A stretch of DNA of 64,000 nt, taken from the NCBI RefSeq assembly GCF_039555335.1, contig NC_092628.1:78432713-78496712 (forward strand). Reading direction: 5' to 3'. Of this stretch, positions 48,600-62,111 are shown piece by piece. The DNA is from Amphiura filiformis (taxonomy: Eukaryota > Echinodermata > Ophiuroidea > Amphilepidida > Amphiuridae). The notes beneath the pieces were generated by a model. That model searched no databases. It was given only the letters and a program-made list of their open reading frames with translations, and was not told the origin of the DNA. Each line of letters opens with the position of its first letter. Within the stretch, counting starts at the first letter, position 1. The position numbers were made by a program, and so were the translations under genes.

Positions 48600-49152
48600 C
48601 ATCAAAATAACTTTTATCCAAATTTCAATATTAACAGAATAAATAACATCTGTTGCAAAAATGTCAATGTTACCAATGTACTCTAGCATCGAATGCGTAT
48701 TAAAATATTGTGTACAAATTCGAAGCTAGAGTTCTTGAGTAGGCTTAAACCTTTGCTCTCAAATGTACAGCAGTGAAGGCTCATATATGTTCCGGTAGTT
48801 GAATAAACAAAAGTAGTTTTGAAACTTTCTACCGAAACTAATATAATGGAAAATTTTCATTAATATCTTGCAAATATTTTCAGTAACGATTTGAGATCTT
48901 CCAAAGATTTACAAAAGTCTTCTTCTAGAAACACCTAAACCATCCAGGTGTAAAGAAGACAATCAGCCAGTCACAACTGCCTGAGCTGAGGATGGTAACA
49001 GATTGTCACCGAAAATATTTGCAAGGTTATTTCCGTTGAAAGTTTCAAAACTACTTTTGTCTGAAATATACAGAAAAGCTCATCAAAATAACTATCATCC
49101 AAATTTGAACATCAACAGAATATTAGCATGTGATGCGTGCGTTGCAAAAAAT
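48600..49152. mobile_element. Composite inverted/direct repeat region
   Basis: caaaagtagttttgaaactt at 48808 and its inverse aagtttcaaaactacttttg near 49045 bracket about 230 bp. The inner words tcttgcaaatattttc and gaaaatatttgcaag also pair. Outside this, tcatcaaaataact with atccaaattt is a direct repeat at 48600 and 49080. Probably a fold-back element with a duplicated flank; exact ends are unclear. Confidence 0.62.
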
Positions 49153-49241
49153 TACAACGCTGATCTACCGAAAAATGATAGCTTCGGACATAGGCTACAA
49201 AGCATGGGGACTTTGGCTGGTGGTAGGGGACCGTTCACAAA

Positions 49242-49480
49242 CACTTGTTAGGGCGGCCTGATGCAAAAAAATTTCATCGCAAACATTTTTCGGGGCCCCC
49301 CTTTTGAGATCTCAAAAATTTCAGGTCCCCCCTTTTTGACATGAAAATTATCGGTCAAAAAATAGAAAAGCATATAAACTCAATTTTCCCAGGAAAATTT
49401 GAGGTCATTTTTCCGCCCCCCCTAGAAGTGTCAAAATTTTTAAGGTCGCCCCTTTTTGCATCAGGCCCCCTAACAAAGTG
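49242..49480. mobile_element. MITE, ~239 bp, with C/G-run interior
   Basis: The left end cacttgttagggcggcctga, continuing tgcaaaaa, is mirrored by the right end tttttgcatcaggccccct, continuing aacaaagtg. The interior has repeated cccccctttttgag-like tracts. No transposase. Confidence 0.82.
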
Positions 49481-51315
49481 TTGGTGCCAAATTCGGCATA
49501 CAATACATGTTACAAACAGGAAATCAAGTCGTCACGACTGCAGACTGTTCTACGTGGGTTTCTTTAAACGCATGAGAATAAATTATGACAACGTGTTTTT
49601 ATTCGACTTACAAAATCATAAATTGACTTTAGAAACACGTACTTACAATTTATTTTGAATTTATTTATCAGTGTACCAAATTCCGGTCACTGTTGTTTTC
49701 ATTCATGAAGCGCAGTAATGTCAGAGTATGTCAGCCCTGAGTGAGATGGAGTAAAATGTAGTCTTTATCTCAGACTCGATATGGAAGAGTCTCAAAATCA
49801 CGTTATTGGGAAAACAATGAAAGTCTTCAGAGAAGACTAAGTTGTTGTGTGTTTCTATGCGACGAAAGACTTGCTGGGGGTTTTGCTACTAAAATATGCT
49901 CAAAATTTGAGTTGTTTTAGGTAAGTTTGAGATTTGAAACAATATTGTTTGGTGTGTTTTTATGTTTATGAAGAAACAGTGCTGGATTCTTGACTATCAC
50001 TAAATATTAAATGACGGAAAATTGCGTTGAAATCAGGGCTAAAAATTTAATAATTGTAATTCATGAATTGGTGACGAATTCGGAAGATAGAATACTTGTA
50101 CCGGTACTTCCTTTCTTCCATATACGCCAGACGTGGTCTAATTCTGCATAAAACCGGGCAGCCTTATTTCTATAGATCTGCTGCGCATTCAAATTGCATT
50201 GTATTGCATCGTAATTTCATTTGTGTCTATGCTAATTATGTTTACACAACATGAACTCACGTGTTTTCAATCAAATTCGCCGATAATAGGTGATCAAAAG
50301 CGATCGGAATGTTACAAAACTTCAAAAGTACAGATCGCATTCAGCTTACTTCATATGAGATGATCTTTGGAAAAATACGGCACAATTTGTCTTGGTGTTT
50401 GCGGAATGCCTTGCAGTAAAATATTAAAACGTTGCGGCAATTCATGATTGCATGATTGACAACTAACAATCGGCGTGTCCTTCGTATCCTCCGCTGTCAA
50501 TTTCTTATCCACTCACTAATCCTCACAAAAGCTTTGTGTTGATTACGTAATATATGGAGGCAAATTGCAATAAGTACAATGAAATAATGAGTAGGGCGGG
50601 CTCCGACGCGGGTTTCTTCTCCATCTTATGTAACAGTATTGTTCTCCAAAAAAACCCGGAAGCTTGTCGTCTGGCGCTCTAGCTGAAATACAGCAAGATA
50701 ATGTAAGATAGTAAATGTAAACCTGTATTTTAGCTAGAGTATCTCGAGCTAATATACGCGCTTACCTCAAATGGTTGAGTATCAACGCACAGGCTTTACG
50801 TGCACAGTTTAATACCTATGCACGATCCTGGAACCTAGGATTGATTTACATACATCGAATGTATGGAGCCGGTATATAAACCATCTAAGGATTGTGAAAA
50901 GCCGTAACTCACACATACGATGGGTGTAGGATTGATTGCAGATATCAGAACCGGGAACTAACTTAAAGGAGTATTTCGTGATCCTAGCATCCTCTTTTTA
51001 TGACATTTTTCGACATAATTTTGTTCTGGTGCACCAGAAGTCAGAACGAAATTCAAATTTCGCAATATCTTTGCTAAACGAATTAATCTGCAAGAAATAT
51101 TTTGTACATAAACATTATGTAGCCAGAGTATTCCAGTGATATAAAAATCTCAACTTTTTTGAGAAAAGTGGGGGATGAGCCTGTGGATCACGAAATGCCC
51201 TTTTAATTGAACTTGAAGGATTCCTGACCATATACGTCGTTTACGTTTACGTCGATACTCATTACTCACAGGATCCTTTCCGGACGTCATACCATAAAAA
51301 TCATATATTTGGGTC
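49481..51315. other. Intergenic DNA upstream of CFAP206, nothing recognised
   Basis: No supported exon. A short ORF at 50936-51139 has no family resemblance. A promoter or non-coding first exon for CFAP206 could lie in or after this stretch, but I cannot point to it. Confidence 0.45.
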
Positions 51316-51323
51316 AAGTGAAG

Positions 51324-52063
51324 GGCGATCCTGACTTTTAGACCACCCTCGCTATATAGGGCTCAAATATAACTATTTCATCAAGGTTTATTATTCTAAC
51401 AAGTTTAAACTAAAAGTTTCATCTAAGGAGTCAAGCTTTAAACTATTAAGCAACAATATCCAACAAGCTAAAAACAATTTTTTTACCCATTTTTTAACAA
51501 GCTAAAACCAATTTTTGAAAAGAAGCTTTAACATCAATTTTTTCATTGTAAAAACCATTAAACCATCTAAACAATCTTTAAAAATACAGTGACCTACCTA
51601 ATATTACTAATCTATGTTTCCGATGATATCCAAGAAGCTAAAATATTGTGAAAGAGGGCAGGGCTTTGAGTAATGAGGGAATATACGGGGTAAAATACAT
51701 CACGTTTTTCGAGAAATTCGCCATCTTGAATAAATGCAGAATTGCGTCATGCAGTAAAACTATGTCAAACGCGCTTGAAAATGCATGATACGCTAGCGTA
51801 AATTACCGTCAAAATGAGCGTACATCAAGCGCTTGTGCTACGCGAAAACTTCGGAGCTGGCATCTCCGGTTTTGTAACCAGCTCTTTTACATCAAAAATA
51901 GCTATAAAAACGTGAATTTTGAAACAAAATAAAGCTTGTTTGATGGAATAAAAGGTATGTTTGTACAGTTGAAAACATGTTTAACCTTGTTGCAAAAGTT
52001 TAATATGATAAATTTGCAATTTGTACCTTATATAGCTCGGGTGGTCTAAAAGTCAGGATCGCC
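51324..52063. mobile_element. 740-bp non-autonomous DNA transposon with 8-bp target duplication
   Basis: Terminal inverted repeats start ggcgatcctgacttttagac and continue through caccc and gctatata (about 45 bp, few mismatches). The element is flanked on both sides by aagtgaag (51316-51323 and 52064-52071), a perfect 8-bp target site duplication. That length fits hAT, P or Merlin families. The interior is AT-rich with repeated aacaagctaaa words and has no transposase. Confidence 0.9.
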
Positions 52064-52371
52064 AAGTGAAGTATAGACAACATATTTATGTAGGTTTCCT
52101 TGACCAGGCTGTCCAATCTATTCTTTTAAATTTCTATGTAAATATGTAGGCCTATTGTGTTTGGGCCCCGGTCTAGGCGAATTTGGCTGACTAGCAAATG
52201 TGTTAACTAAGGTTTGCCTCTCATACCTATATAAAGAAAGTTGAAATAAATCAATAAATAATAAAGCATTTTAATGCTTGATCAATTTCAATGCTTAATC
52301 CATCAGTATTAGAATATGACTTGGGCAAGACATATTCTAAATCTACTATTTCTCTTCTTTTTTGTTCACAG

Positions 52372-52384
52372 TGACTCCACCATC
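52372..52384 (+). other. 5' UTR end of the first coding exon of CFAP206
   Basis: Follows a polypyrimidine tract and acceptor (tttttgttcacag). The short leader tgactccaccatc gives the start codon an A at -3. Confidence 0.7.
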
Positions 52385-55300
52385 ATGTCACGAGCTCAAG
52401 CTGAGAGCGTAATTAAGAATATCATTCGTGAGATAGCTCAGGAATGTGCTAGCAAAGGACAAGCAGTTTCTGAGACCCTGGTAGCATTCATGGTCAAAGC
52501 TGTTGTATTAGATCCAGCGAATGAGTTCAATGTGGACAGGACACTAACAAAAGATGATGTGCAAAAACTTATTAAGGTAAGTAATGTGTGCATGTGGGAA
52601 ATTTGGCCAATGGATAGGTCAAATTGGTTCCAGTTCCTCAAGGGGGTGCGCACGAACATGCATAGTAGCAAAGCAACCTGCGAGCGTGCTTGGGCGAAAG
52701 AAGAACTTTGGGATTTAGTAATGTCAGAGAGGGCATGTCACAGTCCCCTCAACAACACTGAACAAGTGCTAGGCGAAATTCAAATCCAAGTTGACTCAAG
52801 GTCAAGGATATTTATATGAGAACCAGTAATTGTGACAAGTTTCACTCTTGCTCCCATATGAGGAAGACCAATGTATTTTATAAAGAGTTTCTGTTCGTGC
52901 ATTTTATGTGATACTTTCTGTCATACATAATATTCTGTATTAAACCCTAATCCAAACCTCATTTACTAACCATGATTTTGAATCTAAAACATCTGTATTT
53001 TGTCTTAATTTCTTTTCAGATTTGTGTGGACAGACTGTTGGATTCAAGGTCATCAGCCTTGGATACAGTCAAGATGCAGGTTTACTTTGACATGAATTAT
53101 ACCACAAGAGGTGAGCAGTTGAGTACAGAATGGTAGTTAATATGTTGAGTAGGCTTTGTACAAATCATCTCACAACTTTTGTCACCATGAGTGGGCATCA
53201 CAGTTGAACACACACCGATACTAATGTGCATTGACACACACACAGTTTTAGGTGTTTTGTACTGAACAACATGAGAAGAAAAATTAGAAAACGTTCAAAT
53301 CATAATTTTTCATGTGCTTCCTTGAAAAGTGTTCAGACCTCCGCTATATTCATGATTTATTATCTGAATCGGATAGATAGATCATCATTCATAGTACCAC
53401 TGTACCACATATAGCCACCTTGACTTGAAGAGTTAGCCAGTGTTTGTTCTCCGAATTTGAAACCAACCAAATCAAAACGATGCACACCATATTATTTGAA
53501 TTTGTTCAGTTTTCCCATGCACAGATTCCCCACATATATGGTGTGCTTTGTAGGAACCTGTATGATATACCAGCTCATGGTGCTCTTTTTGTTTGTTTTT
53601 ATAGCTGATTTCTTGGATGAACATCGACGTGTATTAGATCAGCGTCTTCAGCCTGTGATCCGTGAGATTACAGACAGCCGTGCTCGCACAAGGGAGGAGC
53701 TAGAGAGTCTGTATAGGAAGATAGTATCTGCGGTACTATTGAGATCTGGTCTCGGATCACCTACTGATATTGCGGTGGTTAGGGAAGCTACTGGTAAATA
53801 TATATATTATCATAATAGAAATCAAATTTACATTTACTTTGATATAACATTTTGTGTGTCTAGAGTATCCACTTTATGCCGTGTCTAATTAAATCCCACC
53901 CATCCTTCCTTGTTGATATATGAAGCAAAACGCTAACAACCATTTTCAATATAATGCTATTCAACAACAATCAATGTTCATGGGGCACGTTGGCACAGGC
54001 TCTGCCTTGTAATTGGTGGATTAATGCTGCGAGTTTGAGCCCCAGCGGTGTCATCGTGTTGTGCACTTCGGCAAGGCGCTTTACCTCACTTGTCTCTCTA
54101 CCCAAGGGTGAAATGGGGAACTGTTATGAATATTGTCCATTAATCGCCTAAAGGTATGAGCATGACTTGGACATTGTATGGCAGCTGACATGTTCTAACG
54201 ACAGCGGAATAAATGTAAAGCGCTTTGGTACATGTGCACATGTGAAAGGCACTGTATAAATGCCAAAATTTTATTATTTTAACATTTAATGTTCAAGATA
54301 GGAGATAAACAACTTGTATCTGTTAGAAGTAGATTTCACATATTTCATAAGAAAACATTCTGTTCCTTTCAGCTGCACTTCAGAGTGTCTTTCCCCAGAC
54401 TGAGCTAGGTACTTTTATGTCTCTGATCAAGAGAGACAAGGAACGACAACTAGTGGAACTGACCCAGATTGTCACTGGCATCCGTCTGTTTAACAAGGAG
54501 TGTGGTAAAGGTGGTGAGGGTATAGATGACTTGCCAGCTATATTAAATGAAGCTGTACCAGCTACCACACAGAATGTTGATGCAGCTATACAGAGAGCTT
54601 GTGGGATTGCATTCAGGTATACAGGTAAGCATTTGAACTACAATGAACTATTGCAACCAGTCATCAAATGACATCAAATTACTATGTTAAAGTTAGAACA
54701 GAATAAAAACAAACAGTGACTTGCATCATTTGAATTAGTAATTTATTATCAACTGGGACCTCGGAGCATTTCAGTTATACCCAAAGATATTAGATCCAAA
54801 GAGTATCAACTGAAAATTACCCTTGTGAAAGGCTATGGTGAACCTGCCATATTGGTTTATCCTTGGAATGATGGTATCTTTTCAAAAATCGGTGATTAGT
54901 TGTTTGGTTATCAAAAACTTTCTTCACCCAATGGAATTTGGGGAGCTGCACAGAAAATTGGTGGATGTTACAATCTAGTGCGGATAGGTTTGTGCTGCAA
55001 CCGGCTGCGGCCTAGTTGATGCGATCTGATTGTGATGACTCACCATGGCAGCAAAATTTAAGTCAATCAATTTGAGTCCTCAAAGATCTGGAAAAAGGCA
55101 CTATAAATCCAAAATTTATTTATTATTTATTATCTTTAAGCTTGAGCATTACAACGTTTTGCAAATGTAGTGCTTAGCATAGTAGATTGCTTCAACTAGT
55201 ATATGTCTATACGACTCTCTGTTCCCATTTAAAGAAATCCTGATTCACCTTGATGAAAGGGTTTGGATTCTTTCTGTATAAACATCATAAAATCATGTTG

Positions 55301-58300
55301 TTGTTTAAAATTGTTCGTAACCTGCAGCTCTAATTGAGAGGATGATGTCAGGAGAAGTAGCAGGAGGACCATCAATGCATGCCCTCAAAGAAGCACTCAT
55401 TAATGTGAGACAACATGAGGCCTTCCTTAGGATTATATTGGTAAGTCTTTATTTCTAGGAATGATTATTAATCAGTTTTTACAAGACGATTACTAACTGA
55501 GCAGTTATACAATATATAAACAAACTGAAAATGTTCCAGGGAATCATTGTAAATTTCAACAAATCCACTTTATTTCGAAAAAGAGGAATGTCATTGAGAT
55601 AAGACTTAATTACAAGAGAGAAAATGTATTTTCTTACGGAGCTATCAGCTGATTGAACAAAAGTTGTTCAGCGATTGTATAACAATATCGCATTGATCGA
55701 TTGGTTATTCAGGCGTTTCATTGAAGAATTTACGGGAGGAACTGCTGCGACAAGGCGTCATATCCCATGTGAATGTTGTTTTTGTGTGTATTTATTATGT
55801 TTAGGGAAACAGCGGCAGCGGCAGTATGAAAATGTTTTATTCAAGCGTTTAAGCGTAGCGCATTTAGCGAATAATATTGTAATCATTCCAATTTGTTATG
55901 TTTCTTGACAGAATGATGTCATCAGCTGTGCCCAGCAGGTGGAGATGTTAGAATCTCAGTTAGCTTCAAGACTGGAACAATTACAGGCTACAGTGCAATC
56001 CAAAACAGCCGTCCCTACAGCTCAAGTCTATGTGAGTAACACTATGGTTACCATTAATCATACCAACTATATGCATTGCTGAAGAATTTGAGGAATAAAA
56101 TAAAATTCTTATCTCCTCCGAAATATTAAAAATGTAAAAAGTTTAAAACTTCTGAACCAAACACAAAAATGATTCCTACCTCAGAATGTTCAGATGGTTC
56201 TCAATCTTTCATCAGCGAGACTGAGACAGTTATGTGTATCATCAGGATGTGACCTTTTTTACCTAGACTTTTTCACAGTCTTGTAGACTCCTGAAAGTTT
56301 GAATCGGCCCCATCTTTGTTGAGAGATGGCTGGTTAACTTTGATGTGCACTGACTCATTGACATCTCGTTCAAACGACCTGTGGTCTCTGTTTAAGATCT
56401 TAACCTGGTCTAAGTTCACATTTCTTGTGTTTTGATCAAAAACTTCCAATCATTCATAAACTAACACAGATGAACTTTCATGAATGCAAATAGGTGTTCC
56501 TATGTTATAAGATACAGATTCAAATTTAATATAGTTATTTAAATAAACACTGAATGGTCGATGGAAGTAGGGCACTATTGAAGCGGTTTAATATAGTAAA
56601 CATTCTTTATTTGTTGTCATTGTGTCTCCTACAGCCTCAATTCATCAACCTTTCTCACATCTGGAGTGGTTTTCAAGATGAGATGGTTCTACTCAGTGTG
56701 CTTAGTAACATCTTGGCAAGTTTGGAACCGTTCACAAAGGTAATGTTTGGTCATGTTCAGAAATACAAAACTATCATGTCTCAATAGTTCCTATCAAATA
56801 CACTTCTCTGTAACAAAACAAAATCAAATTTTTACCACAGAAAATCCAGAAATAGTAAGATTTCAGTGGGATTTTCTTTATCACTGTTTGGATGCTGGTA
56901 TCACACATATAAATTTGCAATTTATTATCTTTTGAAAGAACAATTTTATTATCGTATACTTGAGCTCCTTCAAGGTTACTCTGTGTTGTGGTCACTGATT
57001 GTCAGTGTCTATTCATATCTCTTGTCATCTTCATCAATGTTTCTTCTCTTTCAATTACTAAATCTTTACACATCAAGGAAGGAGATATCACCTATGCTGG
57101 TCATTTTTGTGTGAGTAAAGTTATACAGCTTTGATCATCATGTTAGGCAGCTTGTAAGCATTTATGTGCTGTACAGAATTGCAATAAAATATTGGTTTGA
57201 TTGATCTTGTGCAGTAGGAAATCCAGTATGAATATATGTACTGCGTAATTCCTTGATTTTCATGATATTATTTTTCTGTGTGTAGTCCAGTGTTTATAAT
57301 GGTTCAGAGTTGTAATCACTAACGATCCCACCCTTTTAATGTTTCAAAATCAATATCCCTGTGTTTGTAAGTAAAGTTATACCGGCAAGGCCAATATTAG
57401 AATAGCAATTGTTATACATGTTGTGAAAACTGTTGTGACCCTTTTCAACTAAGATTCTAACATTTTATGATTGAAATAGGTCCCGGCAAGTGAAGAATCA
57501 CATTTCTTCCTGGGATAGCAAAAACACTGACATATTTAATCTGGAAAAATCAGCCTCATTTTTCATCTTTTTTGTTTTGGTTGTTGTTGGTTTTTCGATT
57601 CATGTGAAAGTTGTAGCAGCATGTTTATCCCAATATCAAGCACATTTTGTTTCTCTGTGTGTAATAGTACAACCCAATCATTTTATTTCTGGGTTTTTTT
57701 TTGCTAAATAAATATGTGAATTTATCATCCCCCATCAAAACCTTTTCCCCATCATTATTCCTTGCAAAGTTTTCAATGTTTCTTGTTATTAATATCCTTA
57801 TTTTATCCCTAGCCAGATAAATGCATGAGTTACAGGATACAAGTTTTCATTTACATTTAGTTGATAATTCAACTTGATAAAATTTCTTTTCTTCAGACCC
57901 ACCTAGAAGTTTTTACTGATGAACTGATTATGCCATTCTTGGAAGGTTTCCATGTGAAGACTGACGAGGAACGTATTAGAGAGGTAATTACACTAAGACT
58001 TACCAAAGCATATTGGAAATTCTAACTATTCATTGAATTATAAATGGAAAAAGATTTAAGTTTTGATTGGAGGGATAAAAACAAGTGTTCTCATAATTTA
58101 ATTTGCCATTTGAAGCATATAATCATGTTATATTTTGTTTGTTGTAAATTGCAGACAACAGGAGAGGAACACAAAGTAAACCCTGATGATTTCAAGAAGC
58201 TGCCTGTAGATTGGTTGTTTCCTGAGACTACCAAGAACTTTGAAAGATTGCCTCTGCAATATAGGGTAAGAATTATTAGCCAACACTATCTCTTCCATAT

Positions 58301-61278
58301 TTTGTACATTTTGTTCCTTACTCTTCAACTCTCTCCCCACACAGGTTTGACTGCAGACAACAAGTTTTCAATTTTTTCAAAAATTTCAGAATTGTAAATT
58401 TTCATGACCATATTTAGAATCAGCATGAAAAATGCATTAAAATGAGTACAAACAAGCCTAGTATTGGTTCAGTGGTTCTTAAGATTGATCTCAAAACTTG
58501 GACCTTTTTATGTTGAAGCCTATGGCTAGCATGCAGAGCATTAAAGCAGAAGCCATTGATTATGAAAAATGTATAGGCAACATATTAGTTATAAAATGAT
58601 GACATATTGTAATAAATTATTTGGGTCTTTTTCCTTTTGCCTTGTGTAGGGTTACTGTGGCTGGGCATTAGCCAGGTTTGATAGGATACTGCTCCCTGGT
58701 AACCCAGAGATAGGCGTATTGAGATATCAAGACAGATATTATGTGTTCTCATCTAAACAGGCAGCTTATGAGTTTGCAAGTGATCCAACAAGGTAAGAAA
58801 TTCTTACAAAATACCTAAATAAGCTTCTCATTGAATAATTACTCTGAACTTTTCTTTGTAACAAGGAAATACTTAGAACTACAGAATAGCAGTACATAGT
58901 ATGTTGGTTCCATTCACTGATATACCATGTCTTTGACTTACTACTTTGTACCAAATGGACAGTCGGTACTTTTGAAGGTACAATTTGAAATTAATTGGTA
59001 CTGTAGGTAGCATGAGTAGGATTTATCCTTTCCTTAAAGAAGTTCTTTTCAGAGGGCTGAGCTTTCGGATCTCTAGCGAGTGCCATCATCAGAGCGAAAG
59101 AAGATGGCACTCGCTGTAGTTCTGAAAGCTCAGCCCTCTGAAAAGAACTTCTATACAGAAAGATTAAATCCTACTCACAAATAGTAATTTTGACTGGCAA
59201 AAACATTCTTTGCTACTTGCTAAAACTCAAAAATGGATAAAAAATTTATGGACAGAAGATACATATCTTATGATGTGAATTCAGATTGATATGACAATTC
59301 ACATTTGTTTCTTTGTGTGTTTCTTGATGATCAGTTATATCATAGGTGTGGCAGAAGGTGCTAAGTATTCCCCTGAGTTAATTCAACTATTGGAACTCCA
59401 TGCTCAGTTTGCTACTATCACACCATATACACAGGTAAGTTGCAATGCAGAAGAACAAAACATGATTTATGAGAATGCCTGCATAAAGTAGCTATTCAGC
59501 AATGTTGCTTGTGGTAATGTGTAAAATCAGAAGAGGTCTTGTGCAACAACTTAAATTAAAGGTCCGTAAGCCGATTTTTCTCATTGTTGAGGAGTTTTTG
59601 GTATCATATAATAAGGTTGGAGCATCTGCGAAGTATGCATACTTTGACACAAATGCCAGCTCATGTAAACCTGTATCTGATAATGAAATATAGGAATTGT
59701 TCCAAATGGTGAATTTAGAAGTAAAATAATAAGTCATTGAATTGTGAAATGATGAACATAATGAAGAGATTGAGGAAATCAAAATAACTTACGATATTTT
59801 ACTTGATTTTACTCCTCATTGCAGGGCAAAGACCAAGGCAAGATGATTGAAAAGCCTATAACCAAATGTGATATGGGAGTACAAACTGAAGTACATCCAA
59901 TTGAATCCAACATAGTCAAATCTTATGAATGGAATGAATGGGAATTGAGACGCAAAGCCATCAAGCTGGTAAGTCAGTAATTGTATTGTGTGATATGAGA
60001 GAACAAACGGATGCACACCCAATTGACTTCATTGTTGTTAAATCTAATGAAAGGAATGCATAGAGTTCAGGAAAAAAAACCTAAGTTCATGATTCAAAGA
60101 CTGTAGCAAATTTAACAACATGCAAATAAGGCAGAAAATTTGTGAAAATACTGATATCCACAAAGGTCCCCTTCGTCAGAAATCACAAAAATATCCTTGA
60201 AACATATATTCATGCATATACAAAAACAAAAAAAATGGCTGTTAAACATTACCAAGTCTATATTCAATGGTCAAATCAATGATTGAATTGATGAACCAAA
60301 CCCCTGTAAAGTTCATAACTCCCGGTGTTATACATTTTTATTTTTTTCAGGCTAACCTTAGAGACAAAGTGACACACTCAGCTCAGACTAACCTAAGCAA
60401 TATGAGGCGAGACAATGTGACACAAGTCTACCTACCAAAGTAAGTATCTTTCTGTATGTAGGGGTGGGTGTATGCTCTTGTAAACACCGCCAATTGGGAC
60501 ACACACAAGAAATTGCTGTGGACACACCGGGAACATTGTTGCCCCACATGTGCTGGACAGTGTTGATAGACAACACATAACATAGAAACAGATTATAAAC
60601 TATCCACAGTTCATGTATGGGGTCAGTCTCTGCTTAGATACAGCATGGCAAAGTGTGTATTTCTGTCTGTATTTGTCAGCGTTTACATGTATACCCACAT
60701 CGTATATATAACTGGTCAGACAATGAATGTGTGATCCTCTGCTGCTGATTTTTTTTTTAAACGCAGTAATTTATAGTACGTTACGCACAGGCACAATACA
60801 TAGATGTTGATCCACAAGCCTCGCTGTTTTCTCGCTGACCACAATGGCCCCAAATCATTACATAAACCATTTAACAACATATCAGGGACTTTGCAACTTA
60901 GGAGCGCACACCGTAGATATTCCACAATTGACCTTTGCAACCAAGATCAGGTCCCCCCGAGTTTCAAGAAAATTTGCAGGAAATTCCTTGTCCAAGAGAA
61001 TTTTCAATTTTTCCAAAAGAGCGTACTTAACCTGCACCATAGTCGAACGCCTTATGGATTACGCTAACTTGACTGCATGATTACACACCGAGCAGCCATG
61101 ATTTTGAGCTAACACTATTTGCCCTGTCACCCATTATACCTTAGCCACCTTGTGTATTAATACTATGATGTTTATTTTATTCTTTATTTTCAGGGATGTT
61201 GGTGCTCAGACCAAGCGTGATGGTACAAGCAACGTGCCTAAACCTCAGACATTCCTGGCTGGTCTCACGTGGTGGTAG
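52385..61278 (+). CDS. CFAP206: Cilia- and flagella-associated protein 206 (radial spoke docking protein)
   Basis: Fourteen coding exons join in frame to 606 residues (human 622): 52385-52576, 53020-53110, 53605-53793, 54373-54624, 55328-55440, 55912-56031, 56635-56739, 57897-57983, 58155-58265, 58650-58792, 59335-59434, 59825-59968, 60351-60439, 61194-61278. All have GT donors and AG acceptors. The start MSRAQAESVIKNIIREI and ETLVAFMVKAVVLDP match the vertebrate N-terminus. Further family signatures are ELESLYRKI, LLRSGLGSPTDI, ALQSVFPQ, DKERQL, GKGGEGIDDLPA, LLPGNPEIG, ELIQLLELH, SYEWNEWELRRKAIKL and FLAGL near the C-terminus. The human protein extends about 25 residues further. It docks radial spoke 2 and an inner dynein to the axoneme in ciliate studies (family knowledge). 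The start codon sits 13 nt after a 3' splice site at 52371, so a non-coding first exon lies upstream. The residue-by-residue match is from recognition, not alignment. Confidence 0.96.
53981..54281 (+). mobile_element. tRNA-derived SINE in CFAP206 intron 3
   Basis: The head has a decayed tRNA-like segment (ggcacaggctctgcc, B-box-like gcgagtttgagcccc). The body contains cttcggcaaggcgctttacc and gtaaagcgctttgg. The tail aaaggcactgtataaatgcc leads into an aattttattatttt end. This layout is typical of animal tRNA-SINEs with a short 3' repeat tail. It is on the same strand as the gene. Confidence 0.8.
54950..55134 (+). mobile_element. Probable second SINE fragment in CFAP206 intron 4
   Basis: It ends with aaaaggcactataaatcc, then a TTTA/TTAT-rich tail, matching the tail of the SINE at 54.0-54.3 kb. 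The upstream part (gtgctgcaaccggctgcggc) is not aligned to the first copy. The left boundary is a guess. Confidence 0.45.
59014..59177. mobile_element. Hairpin MITE in CFAP206 intron 10
   Basis: Arms of about 74 bp (59014-59087 and 59104-59177) are inverted copies: gagtaggattta, agaagttcttttcagagggc and tgagcttt on the left, their inverse on the right, meeting at a loop of about 16 bp. A single foldback that would make a strong stem in the pre-mRNA. Confidence 0.88.
59557..59640. mobile_element. Fragment of the ttaaaggtccgtaa repeat family
   Basis: ttaaaggtccgtaagccg followed by ttttggtatcatataata matches the element at 62112 in order. The right end is missing. It lies in CFAP206 intron 11. 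Confidence 0.65.
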
Positions 61279-62111
61279 GACCAAGACCACAGTCATGACC
61301 AAAATGGACTTAACATTGGATGTAGATCAGACATAAGATAGCAATACTGTAATCAAGATGGTAGTACATGTACACTCAAAGAGTGTTTAGCATGCCTTTA
61401 GGCATTTGGCTTATCACTTACCCATGCCTACCTATAGACATAGGGTATTGTTTGCAACCATGCTACACAAAGACAACTGCCAACTAGCTAAACTTTCTTT
61501 TTGAGGATGCAGATACAAATGTAGAATTTGTGTAATAAAAGTTGTGGAATTGTAAGGACACAACAAGGTGTAAATAATGTATCTAATAATATAGCTGTAT
61601 AAAGTAAGAAATGTATAGTGTAGTGTCTGTAAATATAACATGATCTTATGGCTTCCTTCAAAGTTGTAAATTTCTTAGAATCCTCATGTTTTGGAAGCAT
61701 TGCAACAGATTTCACACAATAAATTGAAACTACAGGGTAACATGTTTACATTTAAATCATATTATTTTCAAACACAGGGATGGTGTGCCTTTGAAGCATT
61801 CTGTTTTTGTCTTATACAAGATGGAATCTCATTGCAGCTGGGAATCAGTGACCAAAACACACTTGACTTCATTCTCATCCTCTTCATCTCATATGGTTCT
61901 GAGGATTAAAATGAACTTGGTGTGTTTTAGTAACCCATCCAAGCAATTTTTCAAATTGACTAGAAAATTGCTTTTTATCCCCTGTGCAGCTATAGTGTTC
62001 AGGTTAAGATTTACAAAAATATCTTAAATATAGTCAGAAAAAATTGCCAATGTGAAATCTCACTTAAAGTCGATTTGAAATAAATACAATTATTTGTTGT
62101 GTGGCATTTCT
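61279..62111 (+). other. CFAP206 3' UTR region
   Basis: AATAAA signals at 61534-61539, 61718-61723 and 62079-62084 are candidate polyadenylation sites. Which is used cannot be decided. No other coding exon was seen. Confidence 0.6.

Noticed and set aside
52438-52671. Minus-strand 77-codon ORF opposite CFAP206 exon 1
   Set aside because: It is the antisense shadow of the conserved exon.
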